A DNA stretch of 64,000 nucleotides from Caulobacteraceae bacterium (GCA_027487945.1 JAIYCQ010000008.1:59144-123143); one strand, 5' to 3'. Counted from the first letter of the stretch, positions 1-9,563 are shown. Made by a program: numbers and translations. Notes: generated by a model from the letters alone, not told the origin.

Positions 1-155
1 GGGTGATCGGCTCGATGATGGCGTTGGAGGCGGTGAAGCTGCTCACCGGGGCCGGCGCGCCGCTGTCCGGGCGCCTCCTCATCTACGACGCCCTGGCCGG
101 CGAGACCCGCACCGTCCGCGTCGGCGCCGACCCGGACTGCCCCGCCTGCGCTTGA
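1..155 (+). CDS. ThiF/MoeB-family adenylyltransferase, C-terminal end (partial)
   Basis: Only the last 50 or so codons are in the window; the frame is open from base 3 to a TGA at 153-155. The visible tail has a conserved GxIGSxxALEAVKLL helix, then a GRLLIYDAL strand, and ends in a CPxC pair (DPDCPACA). That matches the C-terminus of E1-like enzymes of the MoeB/ThiF/HesA family, which adenylate the C-terminal glycine of sulfur-carrier proteins; the last Cys pair belongs to the zinc site of that family. The exact subfamily cannot be decided from this fragment. Confidence 0.75.
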   Translation, partial: VIGSMMALEAVKLLTGAGAPLSGRLLIYDALAGETRTVRVGADPDCPACA

Positions 156-213
156 CCTGCGGCGTTTCGCGCCATCTCATCCCCGGCAACGAAAAGGGGC
201 GGGGGAACGCGAA

Positions 214-1200
214 ATGAAGACGCTGGGCAAGGTCCTGATCGGACTGCTGGTCGTGGTCGCCGTGGTTCTGGTCGGCGGCTGGCTGGCCATGCGGCGTCCG
301 GCCATTCCTTACGAGACGCTGGAAGCGAAGTACGCCACCCCGGCCTCGCAGTACGTGACCCTCAAGGACGGCGTCCGCGTCCACTACCGTGACCAGGGCA
401 AACGCGACGGCCCGGTGCTGGTCATGGTCCACGGCTTCTCGGCCAATCTCGAGACCTGGGAGCCCTGGGTGAAGCGGCTGGGGGCTGAGTACCGCATCAT
501 CAGCCTCGACCTGCCGGGCCACGGTCTGACCAGCGCGCCAGAGGGCTACACGCTGAAGCGCACCGGCTTCGTCGACATCGTCGACGAGACGGTGAGCAAG
601 CTGGGGGTCGAAAAGTTCGTGCTGATCGGCAACTCGATGGGCGGCGGGGTCACCTGGGCCTACACCCTGGCCCATCCGGACAAGGTGCAGGGCGCGGTGC
701 TGGTCAACGCCGCCGGCTGGCTGGAGCCGCGCGCGGAGGGCGACGAGGGGCCGTTCATCTTCAAGGTGCTGCGCAACCCGGTCGGCCGGGCCATCGTCAA
801 GGACCTCGACGTCAGCGCCATGACCCGCGCCGGCCTGCGCGACGCCTTCGAACCGACGCCGGACATGGCCGACGACGCCATGGTCGCCCGCTACGTCGAG
901 ATGGCCCGCGCCCCGGGCCACAAGGACATCATCCTGGGCCTGATGGGCAGTTTCGACCCGAAGGACGCGGCGACGAAGGAAAAGCTGGCGGCCATCACCG
1001 CCCCGACCCTGGTCCTGCACGGCACGGAAGACCGCCTGATCCCGGTCTCCGCCGCCGGCAGGTTCGGCGACGCCATCCCCGGCGCGCAGGTCATCATCTA
1101 CGACAAGGTCGGCCACGTCCCCATGGAACAGATCCCCGACCGCTCGGCGGCGGACCTGGCGGCCTGGCTGAAGGCGAAGGTGTTCGTGGCCGGGCGGTGA
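214..1200 (+). CDS. alpha/beta hydrolase, membrane-anchored
   Basis: A 328-residue alpha/beta-hydrolase-fold protein with one N-terminal hydrophobic segment (about residues 6-25) that probably anchors it in the inner membrane with the catalytic domain in the periplasm. The oxyanion-hole HG lies at 73-74, the nucleophile elbow GNSMGG gives Ser141, the acid is probably Asp273 (HGTEDRLIP) and the base His301 (GHVPME), so the triad is complete. The substrate cannot be read from sequence. The ATG at 214 follows a purine-rich GGGGCGGGGG stretch. It is convergent with the membrane protein gene ending at 1214. Confidence 0.85.
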   Translation: MKTLGKVLIGLLVVVAVVLVGGWLAMRRPAIPYETLEAKYATPASQYVTLKDGVRVHYRDQGKRDGPVLVMVHGFSANLETWEPWVKRLGAEYRIISLDLPGHGLTSAPEGYTLKRTGFVDIVDETVSKLGVEKFVLIGNSMGGGVTWAYTLAHPDKVQGAVLVNAAGWLEPRAEGDEGPFIFKVLRNPVGRAIVKDLDVSAMTRAGLRDAFEPTPDMADDAMVARYVEMARAPGHKDIILGLMGSFDPKDAATKEKLAAITAPTLVLHGTEDRLIPVSAAGRFGDAIPGAQVIIYDKVGHVPMEQIPDRSAADLAAWLKAKVFVAGR

Positions 1201-1213
1201 GGGGCGGGGGCCT

Positions 1214-1735
1214 TCAGCCTCTCGTCGCGCGCCAGGCGGCGATGTCGCGGGCCATATGGGCCTTGCGCAGGCCGCGTCCTGAGACCAGCCGGCGGAAGTC
1301 CGCCGCGTTGTCGAAGTGCTGCAGCTGGATCCGGTAGTAGTTGACGTATTCGAGGACCGCGAGCGCCGCCAGTGCGGCGGCCCCGATCCGCGACGGGGTC
1401 CAGCCGCCGCCCGGCAGCCAGTCGAGCGCCACAGCCGCCAGGGCGGCGAGGACCACAAGGCCCGACCACAGCTCGGCCCGCGCCAGCCCGGGCAGCACGC
1501 GGTCGAGCGCGGCGGACTCCCCCTCCATGCGATGCAGGACCGCGCGCCAGTAGATGGCTCCAATCACCAGAAGCGCCGCGCAGGCCAGGGCGGCGAGGCA
1601 GAAGGCGACCGTGAAGCCGCCGCCCGACTGCCAGACCAGCAGGCCCGCCACGCCGGGCACCAGGATCACGTTGCCGGCCTCGAGCCGCCAGTAGGACCGC
1701 AGCCGCCGGACGACCGCATTGTCGGACCGAGCCAT
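1214..1735 (-). CDS. four-helix integral membrane protein, unknown function
   Basis: A 173-residue protein with about four hydrophobic segments, near residues 22-34, 40-60, 90-108 and 118-130, and a charged C-terminal tail rich in Arg and aromatic residues (YYRIQLQHFDNAADFRRL). I recognise no family motif. It is convergent with the hydrolase gene and downstream, on the same strand, of the 2-hydroxyacid dehydrogenase with a 33-base gap, so it may be co-transcribed with it. No function is proposed. Confidence 0.7.
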   Translation of the reverse strand: MARSDNAVVRRLRSYWRLEAGNVILVPGVAGLLVWQSGGGFTVAFCLAALACAALLVIGAIYWRAVLHRMEGESAALDRVLPGLARAELWSGLVVLAALAAVALDWLPGGGWTPSRIGAAALAALAVLEYVNYYRIQLQHFDNAADFRRLVSGRGLRKAHMARDIAAWRATRG

Positions 1736-1768
1736 GATGTCTGCCTTCGTCGCCGGGCTGCCGTGCGC

Positions 1769-2755
1769 CTAGAGCATCGACGGGATGACCCGGTCGGGCG
1801 GCCTGTGCCCGTCCATGAAGGTCTTGATGTTGACGATGACCTTCTCGCCCATGTCGATGCGGCCCTCGACGGTGGCCGAACCCATGTGGGGCAGCAGCAC
1901 GACGTTCGGGAGCTTCAGCAGCTTGGGATTCACCGCCGGTTCGTGCTCGTAGACGTCCAGGCCGGCGCCGGCGATCTCGCCCCGGGCCAGCATGTTGGCC
2001 AGGGCCCCTTCGTCGATGATCTCGCCCCGCGCCGTGTTCACGATCACGGCGTGCGGCTGCAGCAGCTTCAGGCGGCGGGCCGACAGCAGGTGGTAGGTGG
2101 CCGGGGTGTGGGGGCAGTTGACCGAGACGATGTCCATCCGGGCCAGCATCTGGTCGAGGCTCTCCCAGTAGGTCGCCTCCAGCTCCTCGGCCAGGCGCGG
2201 GCTGATCGGCTTGCGGTTGTGATAGTGGATCGACAGGCCGAAGGCCTTGGCGCGACGGGCCACGGCCTGGCCGATGCGGCCCATGCCGATGACGCCCAGC
2301 CGCTTGCCCCACAGGCGGCGGCCCAGCATCCAGGTCGGCGACCAGCCCTGGAAGCCGCCGGACTGCACCACGGCCGCGCCTTCGACGATGCGGCGGGTGC
2401 TGGCCATGATCAGGCTCATGGTCAGGTCGGCGGTGTCCTCGGTCAGGACGCCCGGGGTGTTGGTGACGATGAAGCCGCGCTGGTTGGCGGTGGCCACGTC
2501 GATGTTGTCGACCCCGGCCCCGAAGTTGGCGATCAGCTTCAGCCGCTCGCCGGCCCGCGACAGCAGGCGCGAATCAAGCCGGTCGGTGATGGTGGGCACC
2601 AGCACGTCGCAGCGCCCCATGGCGTCGACCAGCTCGTCGGCCGTCATCGGACGGTCGTCGACGTTCAGTTCGGTGTCGAAAAGCTCCCGCATCCGGGTTT
2701 CAACCGGGTCGGGCAGCTTGCGCGTGACGATGACTTTCGGCTTCTTGGCGGCCAT
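1769..2755 (-). CDS. D-isomer 2-hydroxyacid dehydrogenase (glyoxylate/hydroxypyruvate reductase type)
   Basis: A 328-residue NAD(P)-dependent dehydrogenase that would interconvert 2-keto acids such as glyoxylate or hydroxypyruvate and D-2-hydroxyacids. The Rossmann motif GMGRIG is at 157-162. The catalytic triad of the family is present: Arg243 (TARGEIIDE), Glu272 (HEP) and His290 (LLPHMGSAT). The nucleotide-binding strand ends in HYHNRK, and Asn-Arg-Lys after the strand suggests NADPH preference (inference). It starts about 90 bases from the divergent SH3 lipoprotein gene. Confidence 0.9.
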   Translation of the reverse strand: MAAKKPKVIVTRKLPDPVETRMRELFDTELNVDDRPMTADELVDAMGRCDVLVPTITDRLDSRLLSRAGERLKLIANFGAGVDNIDVATANQRGFIVTNTPGVLTEDTADLTMSLIMASTRRIVEGAAVVQSGGFQGWSPTWMLGRRLWGKRLGVIGMGRIGQAVARRAKAFGLSIHYHNRKPISPRLAEELEATYWESLDQMLARMDIVSVNCPHTPATYHLLSARRLKLLQPHAVIVNTARGEIIDEGALANMLARGEIAGAGLDVYEHEPAVNPKLLKLPNVVLLPHMGSATVEGRIDMGEKVIVNIKTFMDGHRPPDRVIPSML

Positions 2756-2846
2756 GGACGCTTTCGGTGCGGACGTTGGGCCCTTGAAGGGCTCGGCGAA
2801 CCCTTAGCAAAGGCCCGGCGGGGGGCCAAGGGAAGGCTGGATTGTG

Positions 2847-3389
2847 ATGCGTTCAGAAAAGCTGGCGCCGACAAACAATGCGCTGCTGCTCGCGGTGATG
2901 GCTACGGCCATTGTGCTCGCCGGCTGCAATCGCCAGGGCCAGGCCGAGTGCGACACCCCCTCCCGCCAGCCGGTGCCGCGCTTCGTGGCGCTGGAGTACA
3001 ACGAGATCAACGCCCGCAACGGCCCCGGCGAGGATCACCGCATCCTCTGGACCTGGCGGGCCAGGGGCATGCCGGTCGAGGTGATCGCCGAAACCAGCGA
3101 CTGGCGTCGCGTGCGCGGGCCCGACGGCGCCCCGGCCTGGGTCCACAAGCGCGGCCTGACCGGCACGCTGGCGGTCATGCGGGTCAAGCCCGGGCAGGCG
3201 GCGCTGCTAGCCGAACCCGAAGCGGGCGCGAAGGTCGTGGCCTGGCTCAATCCCCAGGCGGTGGCGACTCTGGAGAAGGCGCAGGGCGACTGGCGGCAGG
3301 TCAAGGCCGGCGGCCGCAAGGGCTGGGTCCAGGCCTCCGAGGTCTGGGGTGCGGGCGGACCGACGCCCTGCCTGCCCCGGGAACATTGA
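2847..3389 (+). CDS. SH3-domain lipoprotein
   Basis: About 180 residues. The N-terminus is a hydrophobic signal segment ending in LAGC, a lipobox, so the mature protein is probably a periplasmic lipoprotein. Two bacterial SH3-like repeats follow: one with the NARNGPGEDHRILWTW signature near residues 50-110, and a second near 115-170 ending in GWVQASEVWG. Such domains usually bind peptidoglycan or act as targeting modules. GTG at 2844 directly precedes ATG 2847; I chose the ATG. The gene is divergent from the hydroxyacid dehydrogenase and lies 71 bases before fabA. Confidence 0.8.
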   Translation: MRSEKLAPTNNALLLAVMATAIVLAGCNRQGQAECDTPSRQPVPRFVALEYNEINARNGPGEDHRILWTWRARGMPVEVIAETSDWRRVRGPDGAPAWVHKRGLTGTLAVMRVKPGQAALLAEPEAGAKVVAWLNPQAVATLEKAQGDWRQVKAGGRKGWVQASEVWGAGGPTPCLPREH

Positions 3390-3460
3390 GGCCGCCTGCC
3401 TTAAGTGCTACCCCGACACCTTGTTCGGTCGCCTCCAGGGCGGCGAAGACCCGGTGACGC

Positions 3461-3997
3461 ATGACCTCGACGACCCCGCCGCCCATGGCCCAGTCCAGCT
3501 ACAGCTATGACGAACTGATCGCCTGCGGACGCGACGAAACCTTCGGGCCCAACAATGCCCAGCTGCCGATGCCGCCGATGCTGATGTTCGATCGCATCAC
3601 GGAAATCACCAGTGACGGCGGCGCCTATGGCAAGGGTCAGGTTCTGGCCGAGCTCGATATCCACAAGGACCTGTGGTTCTTCGCCTGCCACTTCAACAAC
3701 GACCCGGTGATGCCCGGCTGCCTCGGCCTGGACGCCATGTGGCAGCTGGTCGGCTTCTACCTGGGCTGGATCGGCGGCCCCGGCCGCGGCCGCGCCCTGG
3801 GCGTCGGCGAGGTGAAGTTCACCGGCCAGGTCACCCCGGCGATCAAGCAGGTCCGCTATCGCGTCGACCTCAAGCGCGTCATCAACCGCAAGCTGGTCAT
3901 GGGTATCGGCGATGCGGTTATGGAGGCCGACGGCAAGGCCATCTACGAGGCCAAGGACCTGCGGGTCGGCCTCTTCGACCCGAAAGACATGGTCTGA
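3461..3997 (+). CDS. fabA: 3-hydroxydecanoyl-ACP dehydratase/isomerase FabA
   Basis: FabA dehydrates 3-hydroxyacyl-ACP and isomerises trans-2- to cis-3-decenoyl-ACP, the branch point to unsaturated fatty acids. The hot-dog fold motif [22 protein letters not shown] carries His77 and Asp91, equivalent to the catalytic His/Asp pair of E. coli FabA. With the start at 3461 it has 178 residues; an internal ATG at 3485 would give 170, closer to the usual 171-172, so the true start may be 3485. It is first of the fabA-fabB-fabI run, as in other alphaproteobacteria. Confidence 0.96.
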   Translation: MTSTTPPPMAQSSYSYDELIACGRDETFGPNNAQLPMPPMLMFDRITEITSDGGAYGKGQVLAELDIHKDLWFFACHFNNDPVMPGCLGLDAMWQLVGFYLGWIGGPGRGRALGVGEVKFTGQVTPAIKQVRYRVDLKRVINRKLVMGIGDAVMEADGKAIYEAKDLRVGLFDPKDMV

Positions 3998-4066
3998 TCC
4001 AAAGGACCGGCGCGGGCGGCCGCTCCATGGCGGAGCGGTCACAAGGGAAAAACCTGGGGAAAAGCT

Positions 4067-5278
4067 ATGCGGCGCGTTGTCGTCACCGGTATCGGTATCG
4101 TCTCGTCCATCGGCGCCAATGCCGATGAGGTCATCGCCTCGCTGCGCGACGCGAAGTCCGGGATCAGGTTCACCCAGGAGTATGCCGACCTCGGCTTCCG
4201 CAGCCAGGTCCAGGCCTCGCCCGACTGTGACTGGGAGGCGCTGGTCGACCGCCGCGCCGCGCGGTTCCTGGCCCAGGGCACCGGCTGGGCCCATGTGGCC
4301 ATGGAACAGGCCATCGCCGACTCCGGCCTGGAGGAGACCGAGGTCTCCAACGACCGCACCGGCCTGATCGTCGGCGCCGGCGGGCCCTCCACCAAGGTGA
4401 TCATCGAAGCGGCGGCCACGACGCGCGAAAAGGGCCCCAAGCGCATCGGCCCGTTCGCGGTGCCCAAGGCGATGAGCTCGGGGGCCTCGGCCACCCTGGC
4501 CACCTGGTTCAAGATTCGCGGCCTGAACTTCTCGATCAGCTCGGCCTGCGCCACCTCCACCCACTGCATCGGCTCGGCCTACGAGCAGATCGCCTGGGGC
4601 AAGCAGGACGTGGTCTTCGCCGGCGGGACCGAGGAGCTGGACTGGTCGCTGTCCAACCTGTTTGACGCCATGGGCGCGATGAGCAGCAACTTCAACGACC
4701 GCCCGGAAACGGCCAGCCGCGCCTATGACGCCAACCGCGACGGCTTCGTCATCGCCGGCGGCGCGGGCATCGTGGTGCTGGAAGAGTACGAGCGGGCCAA
4801 GGCGCGCGGCGCGAAGATCTATGGCGAAGTCGTCGGCTACGCGGCCAACTCGGACGGCTTCGACATGGTCGCCCCCTCGGGCGAGGGCGCGACCCGCTGC
4901 ATGAACCTGGCGCTGGCCGGGGCCGGCGGCCGGACCATCGACTACCTCAACCCGCACGGCACCTCGACGCCCGTGGGCGACATCAAGGAAATGGAAGCGG
5001 TTCGCGCCGTGTTCGGCAAGACCGCCCCGGCCATCTCCTCGACCAAGTCCCTGACCGGCCACAGCCTGGGCGCCGCCGGCGCGCAGGAGGCGATCTATTC
5101 GATCCTGATGATGAACAACGGCTTCCTGGCCGAGAGCGCCCACATCGAGACCCTCGACCCGGCGTTCGAGGACATGCCGATCCTGCGCAAGCGGGCCGAC
5201 CGACAGGTCGAGACGGTGATGTCCAACAGCTTCGGCTTCGGCGGCACCAATGGCTGCCTGATCATGGCGCGGGTGTAG
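4067..5278 (+). CDS. fabB: 3-oxoacyl-ACP synthase I FabB
   Basis: A 403-residue ketoacyl-ACP synthase that elongates cis-3-decenoyl-ACP and so commits the FabA product to unsaturated fatty acids. The thiolase-fold catalytic residues are all visible: Cys161 ([10 protein letters not shown]), His297 ([11 protein letters not shown]), Lys327 and His332 ([13 protein letters not shown]). The Gly-rich C-terminal loop NSFGFGGTN is intact. It starts 69 bases after fabA and ends 40 bases before fabI, so the three are probably one transcript. Confidence 0.96.
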   Translation: MRRVVVTGIGIVSSIGANADEVIASLRDAKSGIRFTQEYADLGFRSQVQASPDCDWEALVDRRAARFLAQGTGWAHVAMEQAIADSGLEETEVSNDRTGLIVGAGGPSTKVIIEAAATTREKGPKRIGPFAVPKAMSSGASATLATWFKIRGLNFSISSACATSTHCIGSAYEQIAWGKQDVVFAGGTEELDWSLSNLFDAMGAMSSNFNDRPETASRAYDANRDGFVIAGGAGIVVLEEYERAKARGAKIYGEVVGYAANSDGFDMVAPSGEGATRCMNLALAGAGGRTIDYLNPHGTSTPVGDIKEMEAVRAVFGKTAPAISSTKSLTGHSLGAAGAQEAIYSILMMNNGFLAESAHIETLDPAFEDMPILRKRADRQVETVMSNSFGFGGTNGCLIMARV

Positions 5279-5318
5279 ACCCCGCCGCCGCCTCCCAAGA
5301 AGACACGGAACACTCCCG

Positions 5319-6137
5319 ATGGCCGACGACTACAACTTCCCCAAGGGCGAGCTGATGAAGGGCAAGAAGGCCCTGGTCACCGGCGTCGCCAACCATAACT
5401 CCATCGCCTGGGGCATCGCCTCGCAGCTGGCCGCCCAGGGCGCCGAGCTGGCCTTCGCCTACCTGCCGGACATGGAAAAGCGCGTCCGGCCTCTGGGCGA
5501 GAGCATCGGGGTCAAGACCTTCGTGCCGATGGAAGTCACCGACGACGCCTCGATGGACGCCGCCTTCGGCCAGCTCGAACAGGACTTCGGGACCCTCGAC
5601 GCCTTCGTCCACTCCATCGCCTTCGCCAACAAGGACGAGCTGAAGGGCTCGTTCGTCGAGAACACCACCCGCGAGGGCTTCCTGCGGGCCATGAACATCT
5701 CGGCCTTCAGCTTCGTCGACTGCGCCAAACGGGTCTCGAAGATGATGCCGAACGGCGGCTCGATGATCACCATGACCTACCTCGGCGCCGAGCGGGTCAT
5801 CCCCAACTACAACACCATGGGCGTGGCCAAGGCGGCGCTCGAGGCGGCGACCCGCTACATCGCCCGCGACCTCGGCCCCAAGGGCATCCGCGTCAACGCC
5901 ATCTCGGCCGGGGCCATGCGCACCCTGTCGCTGGCCGGCATCTCCGGCGGCCGCGGCATGCTCAGCCAGGGGCGGGCGTTCAGCGCCCTGAAGGAAGACA
6001 CCTCGATGGAGGGCGTGGCGGGGGCGGCGCTGTGGCTGCTGTCGGACCTCGGCTTCTCGACGACCGGTGAAGTGGTCCACGTCGACGCCGGCTTCCACAT
6101 GATCGGCCTGCCGGATCCGGAGACGGCCGAGGGGTAG
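5319..6137 (+). CDS. fabI: enoyl-ACP reductase FabI
   Basis: A 272-residue SDR-fold, NADH-dependent enoyl-ACP reductase that completes each elongation cycle. The atypical FabI cofactor motif GVANHNSIAWGIA is at 22-34. The active-site set Tyr154 (MTYLGAERV), Tyr164 and Lys171 (YNTMGVAKAAL) corresponds to Tyr146/Tyr156/Lys163 of the E. coli enzyme with a constant offset of 8. It is the last gene of the fab run and is convergent with the TetR gene, with only three bases between the stops. Confidence 0.96.
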   Translation: MADDYNFPKGELMKGKKALVTGVANHNSIAWGIASQLAAQGAELAFAYLPDMEKRVRPLGESIGVKTFVPMEVTDDASMDAAFGQLEQDFGTLDAFVHSIAFANKDELKGSFVENTTREGFLRAMNISAFSFVDCAKRVSKMMPNGGSMITMTYLGAERVIPNYNTMGVAKAALEAATRYIARDLGPKGIRVNAISAGAMRTLSLAGISGGRGMLSQGRAFSALKEDTSMEGVAGAALWLLSDLGFSTTGEVVHVDAGFHMIGLPDPETAEG

Positions 6138-6140
6138 GCG

Positions 6141-6746
6141 CTAGGCCGAATAGGCCCGCATGAAGATCCGCGCCGCCTCGGCGGCCAGGGTCTCGACCTC
6201 GTCCTCGCTCAGGTCCGGGCCCAGGTTCATCAGCGCTTGGGTCTGGCGCTGACCCAGCACCATGCCGCTGAAGAACTCGGCCGCCTGCAGCGGATCGGGG
6301 ACGTTCATGCGGCCGGCGCGCGTCTCCATCTCCAGGAAGGCGGCCAGCTGAGCGCGCGAGCGCATGGGGCCGGCCTCGAACACCGTGCGGGCCAGGTCGG
6401 GCATCTCGCCGGCGCTCTGGATGGTGACCCGCATCAGGCCGTAGTTGCGGCCGTTCACCACCTTCAGCACCGTCCGGGCATAGGCGCAGAGCGCGTCCTG
6501 CGGATGCTCCTGCGCGCCCGGCTCGCGCAGCGGCGCGGTGATGCCGGCCACCCGGCGGTCGACCAGGGCGCGGATCAGCTCGGCCTTGCTGCCATAGTGG
6601 TTGTAGACGGTCTGTTTGGAGACCCCGGCGCGTCGGGCGATCGCCTCCATGGGCGCGGCCAGCCCCCGCTCGCCCAGCACCTCGGAGGCCGCGTCGAGGA
6701 TGGCCTCGGTCTTGGCGAGATCGATCTGTCCTGCCAGCCTGGGCAT
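6141..6746 (-). CDS. TetR/AcrR-family transcriptional regulator of the adjacent efflux operon
   Basis: 201 residues. The N-terminal HTH domain carries the TetR signature: AGVSKQTVYNHYGSKAELI near residues 40-58. The C-terminal ligand domain is AcrR/FadR-like. The gene follows emrB directly (ATG at 6746, emrB stop at 6747-6749), so it is transcribed with the efflux genes. The palindrome at 9544-9563 upstream of emrA is its likely operator, which would give autorepression of the operon. The inducer cannot be read from the sequence. Confidence 0.9.
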   Translation of the reverse strand: MPRLAGQIDLAKTEAILDAASEVLGERGLAAPMEAIARRAGVSKQTVYNHYGSKAELIRALVDRRVAGITAPLREPGAQEHPQDALCAYARTVLKVVNGRNYGLMRVTIQSAGEMPDLARTVFEAGPMRSRAQLAAFLEMETRAGRMNVPDPLQAAEFFSGMVLGQRQTQALMNLGPDLSEDEVETLAAEAARIFMRAYSA

Positions 6747-8339
6747 CTAGTGATCCCCTCCGCCGCCCGATCCCAGCTGCGGGATCGGCGTGTTGCCCGG
6801 CGAAGTCAGCAGCGACAGGGCCGCCGCCGCCAGGGCGCCGATGGTCAGCAGCGCGAAGCCGTCGCCGAAGGCCAGCACCTGGGCCTTCTGGTGGATCATG
6901 TACTGGAAGGCCTTCATCGCCGCTCCGTCCGGGTCGATCACCCCCAGCTGCTGCATGCGCGCGGTCAGACCGGCCAGCATGCCCTGGGCCTGGATCGAGT
7001 CGACGCCGACCTTGGCCGACAGCTCGTTCATATGCACAGCCGTTCGGGTGGTCAGGCTGGTCGACAGCATGGCCATGCCCACGGCGCCGCCGACATTGCG
7101 CGACAGGTTCACCAGCCCTGATGCATCCTTGATCAGGTCCGGGGTCAGGGTGCTCATGGTCAGCTGGGTCGTGGCGATCATGGCGATCATCACCCCCACC
7201 CCGCGGAAGGCCTGCAGCCAGGCGAACTCCCAGAACCCCCACTCGTCGGTGATCGCATGGCCCATCCACATGCCCCAAGCGATCATGCTGAAGCCGCAGA
7301 ACATCGGGACGCGGGCGTCGATCTGGCGCACCCACCGGCCGGCCAGCGGTCCGGTGATGAACATGGCCAGCCCCGACACCAGCATGGTGGTTCCCACCTC
7401 CGAGGCCGAGAACTGCCTCACCCGGCCCAGGTACAGCGGCATCAGGAAGGTGCCCCCGTAGAGCGCCGCGCCCGACACCGTCGACATCATGATGCCCAGC
7501 GCGAAGTTGCGGTCGGCGAAGGCCCGCAGCTGCACGATCGGCCGGAAATAGTTGAGCTGTCGCCAGACGAAGATCGCCCCCGCCACCGCCGACAGCACGG
7601 TCAGCCACAGGATCATGTCGTCCTCGAACCAGTTCTCCCTGGCGCCCTCCTCGACCACGTACTGCATGGTGATCAGGAAGGTGGCCATCATGGCCAGGCC
7701 GAACCAGTCGAAGCTGTGGGCCAGGTCCTTGTCGCCCTTGTCGAAGTTCCCGAAGCGCCAGACCAGGCCCAGGCTGAGCAGGCCCGGCAGCACATTGATG
7801 AAGAACAGCCAGCGCCAGCTGAGCAGCTCGGTCAGATGGCCGCCCAGCGTCGGTCCGATCGTCGGCGCCAGGGTGACGATCATGCCGGTCACCACATTGG
7901 CCGTGATCCGCTTGTCCGGCGGGAAGGCGGTGAAGGCTATGGCGTAGACGGTCGGCACCATCGCCCCGCCGACAAAGCCCTGCAGCGCGCGGCACAGGAT
8001 CATCATGTCGATGCTGGTCGACATCCCGGCCAGCACGCTCATGACCAGGAAGCCGCCACAGCTGAACAGGAACACCCGCTGGGTCCCCCACAGCCGCGAC
8101 AGGTAGGCCGACAGCGGGATCATCACGACTTCGGGGATCAGATAGGCGGTCTGGATCCAGCTGACCTGGTCGGCGCTCGCGCCCACCCCGGCCTGGATCT
8201 GCGGCAGGGAGGCCGCGACGATCTGGATGTCGAGGATGGCCATGAACTGGCCGATGGCCATGCCGCCGAAGCCGAGGAACAGCTTGGGCCAGTCGACGGC
8301 CGCGGCCGTCGATCCGCCGGTGTGGGTGGCGGCGGTCAT
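6747..8339 (-). CDS. emrB: DHA2-family MFS efflux permease (EmrB-like)
   Basis: A 530-residue, 14-helix-type drug:proton antiporter of the inner membrane. Family motifs include FMAILDIQIVAASLPQI in helix 1, the motif-C-like GMIVTLAPTIGPTLGG in helix 5 and RALQGFVGGAMVPTVYA in helix 4. It pairs with the periplasmic adaptor EmrA encoded 5 bases upstream to move hydrophobic toxins across both membranes. No outer-membrane TolC-like gene is nearby, so that partner would come from elsewhere. The symbol is by family resemblance. Confidence 0.92.
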   Translation of the reverse strand: MTAATHTGGSTAAAVDWPKLFLGFGGMAIGQFMAILDIQIVAASLPQIQAGVGASADQVSWIQTAYLIPEVVMIPLSAYLSRLWGTQRVFLFSCGGFLVMSVLAGMSTSIDMMILCRALQGFVGGAMVPTVYAIAFTAFPPDKRITANVVTGMIVTLAPTIGPTLGGHLTELLSWRWLFFINVLPGLLSLGLVWRFGNFDKGDKDLAHSFDWFGLAMMATFLITMQYVVEEGARENWFEDDMILWLTVLSAVAGAIFVWRQLNYFRPIVQLRAFADRNFALGIMMSTVSGAALYGGTFLMPLYLGRVRQFSASEVGTTMLVSGLAMFITGPLAGRWVRQIDARVPMFCGFSMIAWGMWMGHAITDEWGFWEFAWLQAFRGVGVMIAMIATTQLTMSTLTPDLIKDASGLVNLSRNVGGAVGMAMLSTSLTTRTAVHMNELSAKVGVDSIQAQGMLAGLTARMQQLGVIDPDGAAMKAFQYMIHQKAQVLAFGDGFALLTIGALAAAALSLLTSPGNTPIPQLGSGGGGDH

Positions 8340-8344
8340 CGGCC

Positions 8345-9451
8345 CTACCGGGACTGGCCGGTGCGGACGTAGCGCGTCGGGGCGGCCCCCGACTCGGCGA
8401 AGCTCATGCCGGTCCTGTCGCGCACGTCGACGCGGACCTCGACCGACAGGCCGGGCCGCAGGGCCCCGGCCAGCGGCGCGCCACGGTCGACGGCCACCCG
8501 GACCGGGACGCGCTGGGCGATCTTGGTGAAGTTGCCGACCGCGTTCTCGACGGGGATCAGCGCGAACTCCGCGCCGGTGGCCGGGGCGAAGCTCTCGACC
8601 CGCCCGGCGATGGTCTCGCCGCCGAAGGCGTCGGCCTTGATCTCGACCGCCTGGCCGATGCGCAGCCGCCCCAGCTGGGTCTCCTTGAAGTTGGCGACCA
8701 CATAGGTCCTGCCCAGCGGCACGATGCTCATCAGGGACACCCCGGGCTGCACCAGCTGCCCGGGCCGCACGGCGCGCGCCCCGATCACCCCGGCGGCCGG
8801 GGCGCGGATGATGGTGCGTTCCAGGTCGATGCGGGCCTGGGCGACGGCGGCGCGGGCGGCCTGGGCCTGGGCCACGGTCTGGGCCCGGGCCGAGCCCAGC
8901 GAGGCGGCGCTGCGCCGTTCGGCCTCCAGCGCGGCCTGGGCCTGGGTCACCCCGGCGCGGGACTGGGCGGCCCCGGCCCGCACGGTCTGCAGCTTCTGGT
9001 CCGAGACCCAGCCCTGACCGGCCAGGTCGCCGTAGCGTTTGAGGTCGGCCTCCATGCGGCCCGCCTCAGCCTGGGCGATGCTCACCCCCGCGGCCCGCTC
9101 GGCGATCACCGCCTGCTCCAGCGCGGCCTTGTCGTCGACGGCGGTGACGGCGGCCTCCAGCGCGTTGGCGTTGGCGATGGCCTGGTCCAGCCGGGCCTGG
9201 AAGCTGGTCGGGTCGATCCGGGCCAGGACCTGTCCGGCCTCGACATGGGCGTTGTCGGCCACCAGCACCTCGACCACATAGCCTGACACCTGGGGACTGA
9301 CCTGCACGGTGTCGGCCTGGATGAAGGCGTTGTCGGTCTTCTCCCAGGCCTGTTTCTCGATCCACCAGGCGCCGCCGCCGATCAGGATCGCGAGGCCCGC
9401 GATCACCGCGACCGTGGCCGGAAGGATCTGGTTCCGGGGGATGACTGGCAT
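8345..9451 (-). CDS. emrA: HlyD/EmrA-family membrane-fusion protein
   Basis: 368 residues: a short cytoplasmic N-terminus, one transmembrane helix (about 12-30), a barrel-sandwich/lipoyl half (VSPQVSGYVVEVLVADNAHVEAGQ), a long Ala/Gln-rich alpha-helical hairpin (about 85-195), the second half (IRAPAAGVIGARAVRPGQLV) and a beta-barrel domain. It is the periplasmic adaptor for the EmrB permease and the first gene of the emrA-emrB-tetR operon. Confidence 0.92.
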   Translation of the reverse strand: MPVIPRNQILPATVAVIAGLAILIGGGAWWIEKQAWEKTDNAFIQADTVQVSPQVSGYVVEVLVADNAHVEAGQVLARIDPTSFQARLDQAIANANALEAAVTAVDDKAALEQAVIAERAAGVSIAQAEAGRMEADLKRYGDLAGQGWVSDQKLQTVRAGAAQSRAGVTQAQAALEAERRSAASLGSARAQTVAQAQAARAAVAQARIDLERTIIRAPAAGVIGARAVRPGQLVQPGVSLMSIVPLGRTYVVANFKETQLGRLRIGQAVEIKADAFGGETIAGRVESFAPATGAEFALIPVENAVGNFTKIAQRVPVRVAVDRGAPLAGALRPGLSVEVRVDVRDRTGMSFAESGAAPTRYVRTGQSR

Positions 9452-9543
9452 GGAGACGGCCTCCGCATGACGCGAGCGCGCGGACGACGATCCGCCCCTC
9501 GAACGCTAGGGGTATCGCCACGCCCGGGTCGCCGCAAGCGTTA

Positions 9544-9563
9544 ATTGGACCGAACCGTCCAGT
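9544..9563 (-). promoter_or_regulatory. probable TetR operator upstream of emrA
   Basis: The sequence ATTGGACCGAACCGTCCAGT is an imperfect palindrome with perfect TGGAC/GTCCA arms around six bases; further symmetric G and C positions flank the centre. Size and symmetry fit an AcrR/TetR dimer site. It lies 93 bases upstream of the emrA start, and the operon encodes its own TetR protein, so autoregulation is the simplest reading. I could not assign a confident -35/-10 pair. Confidence 0.55.
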
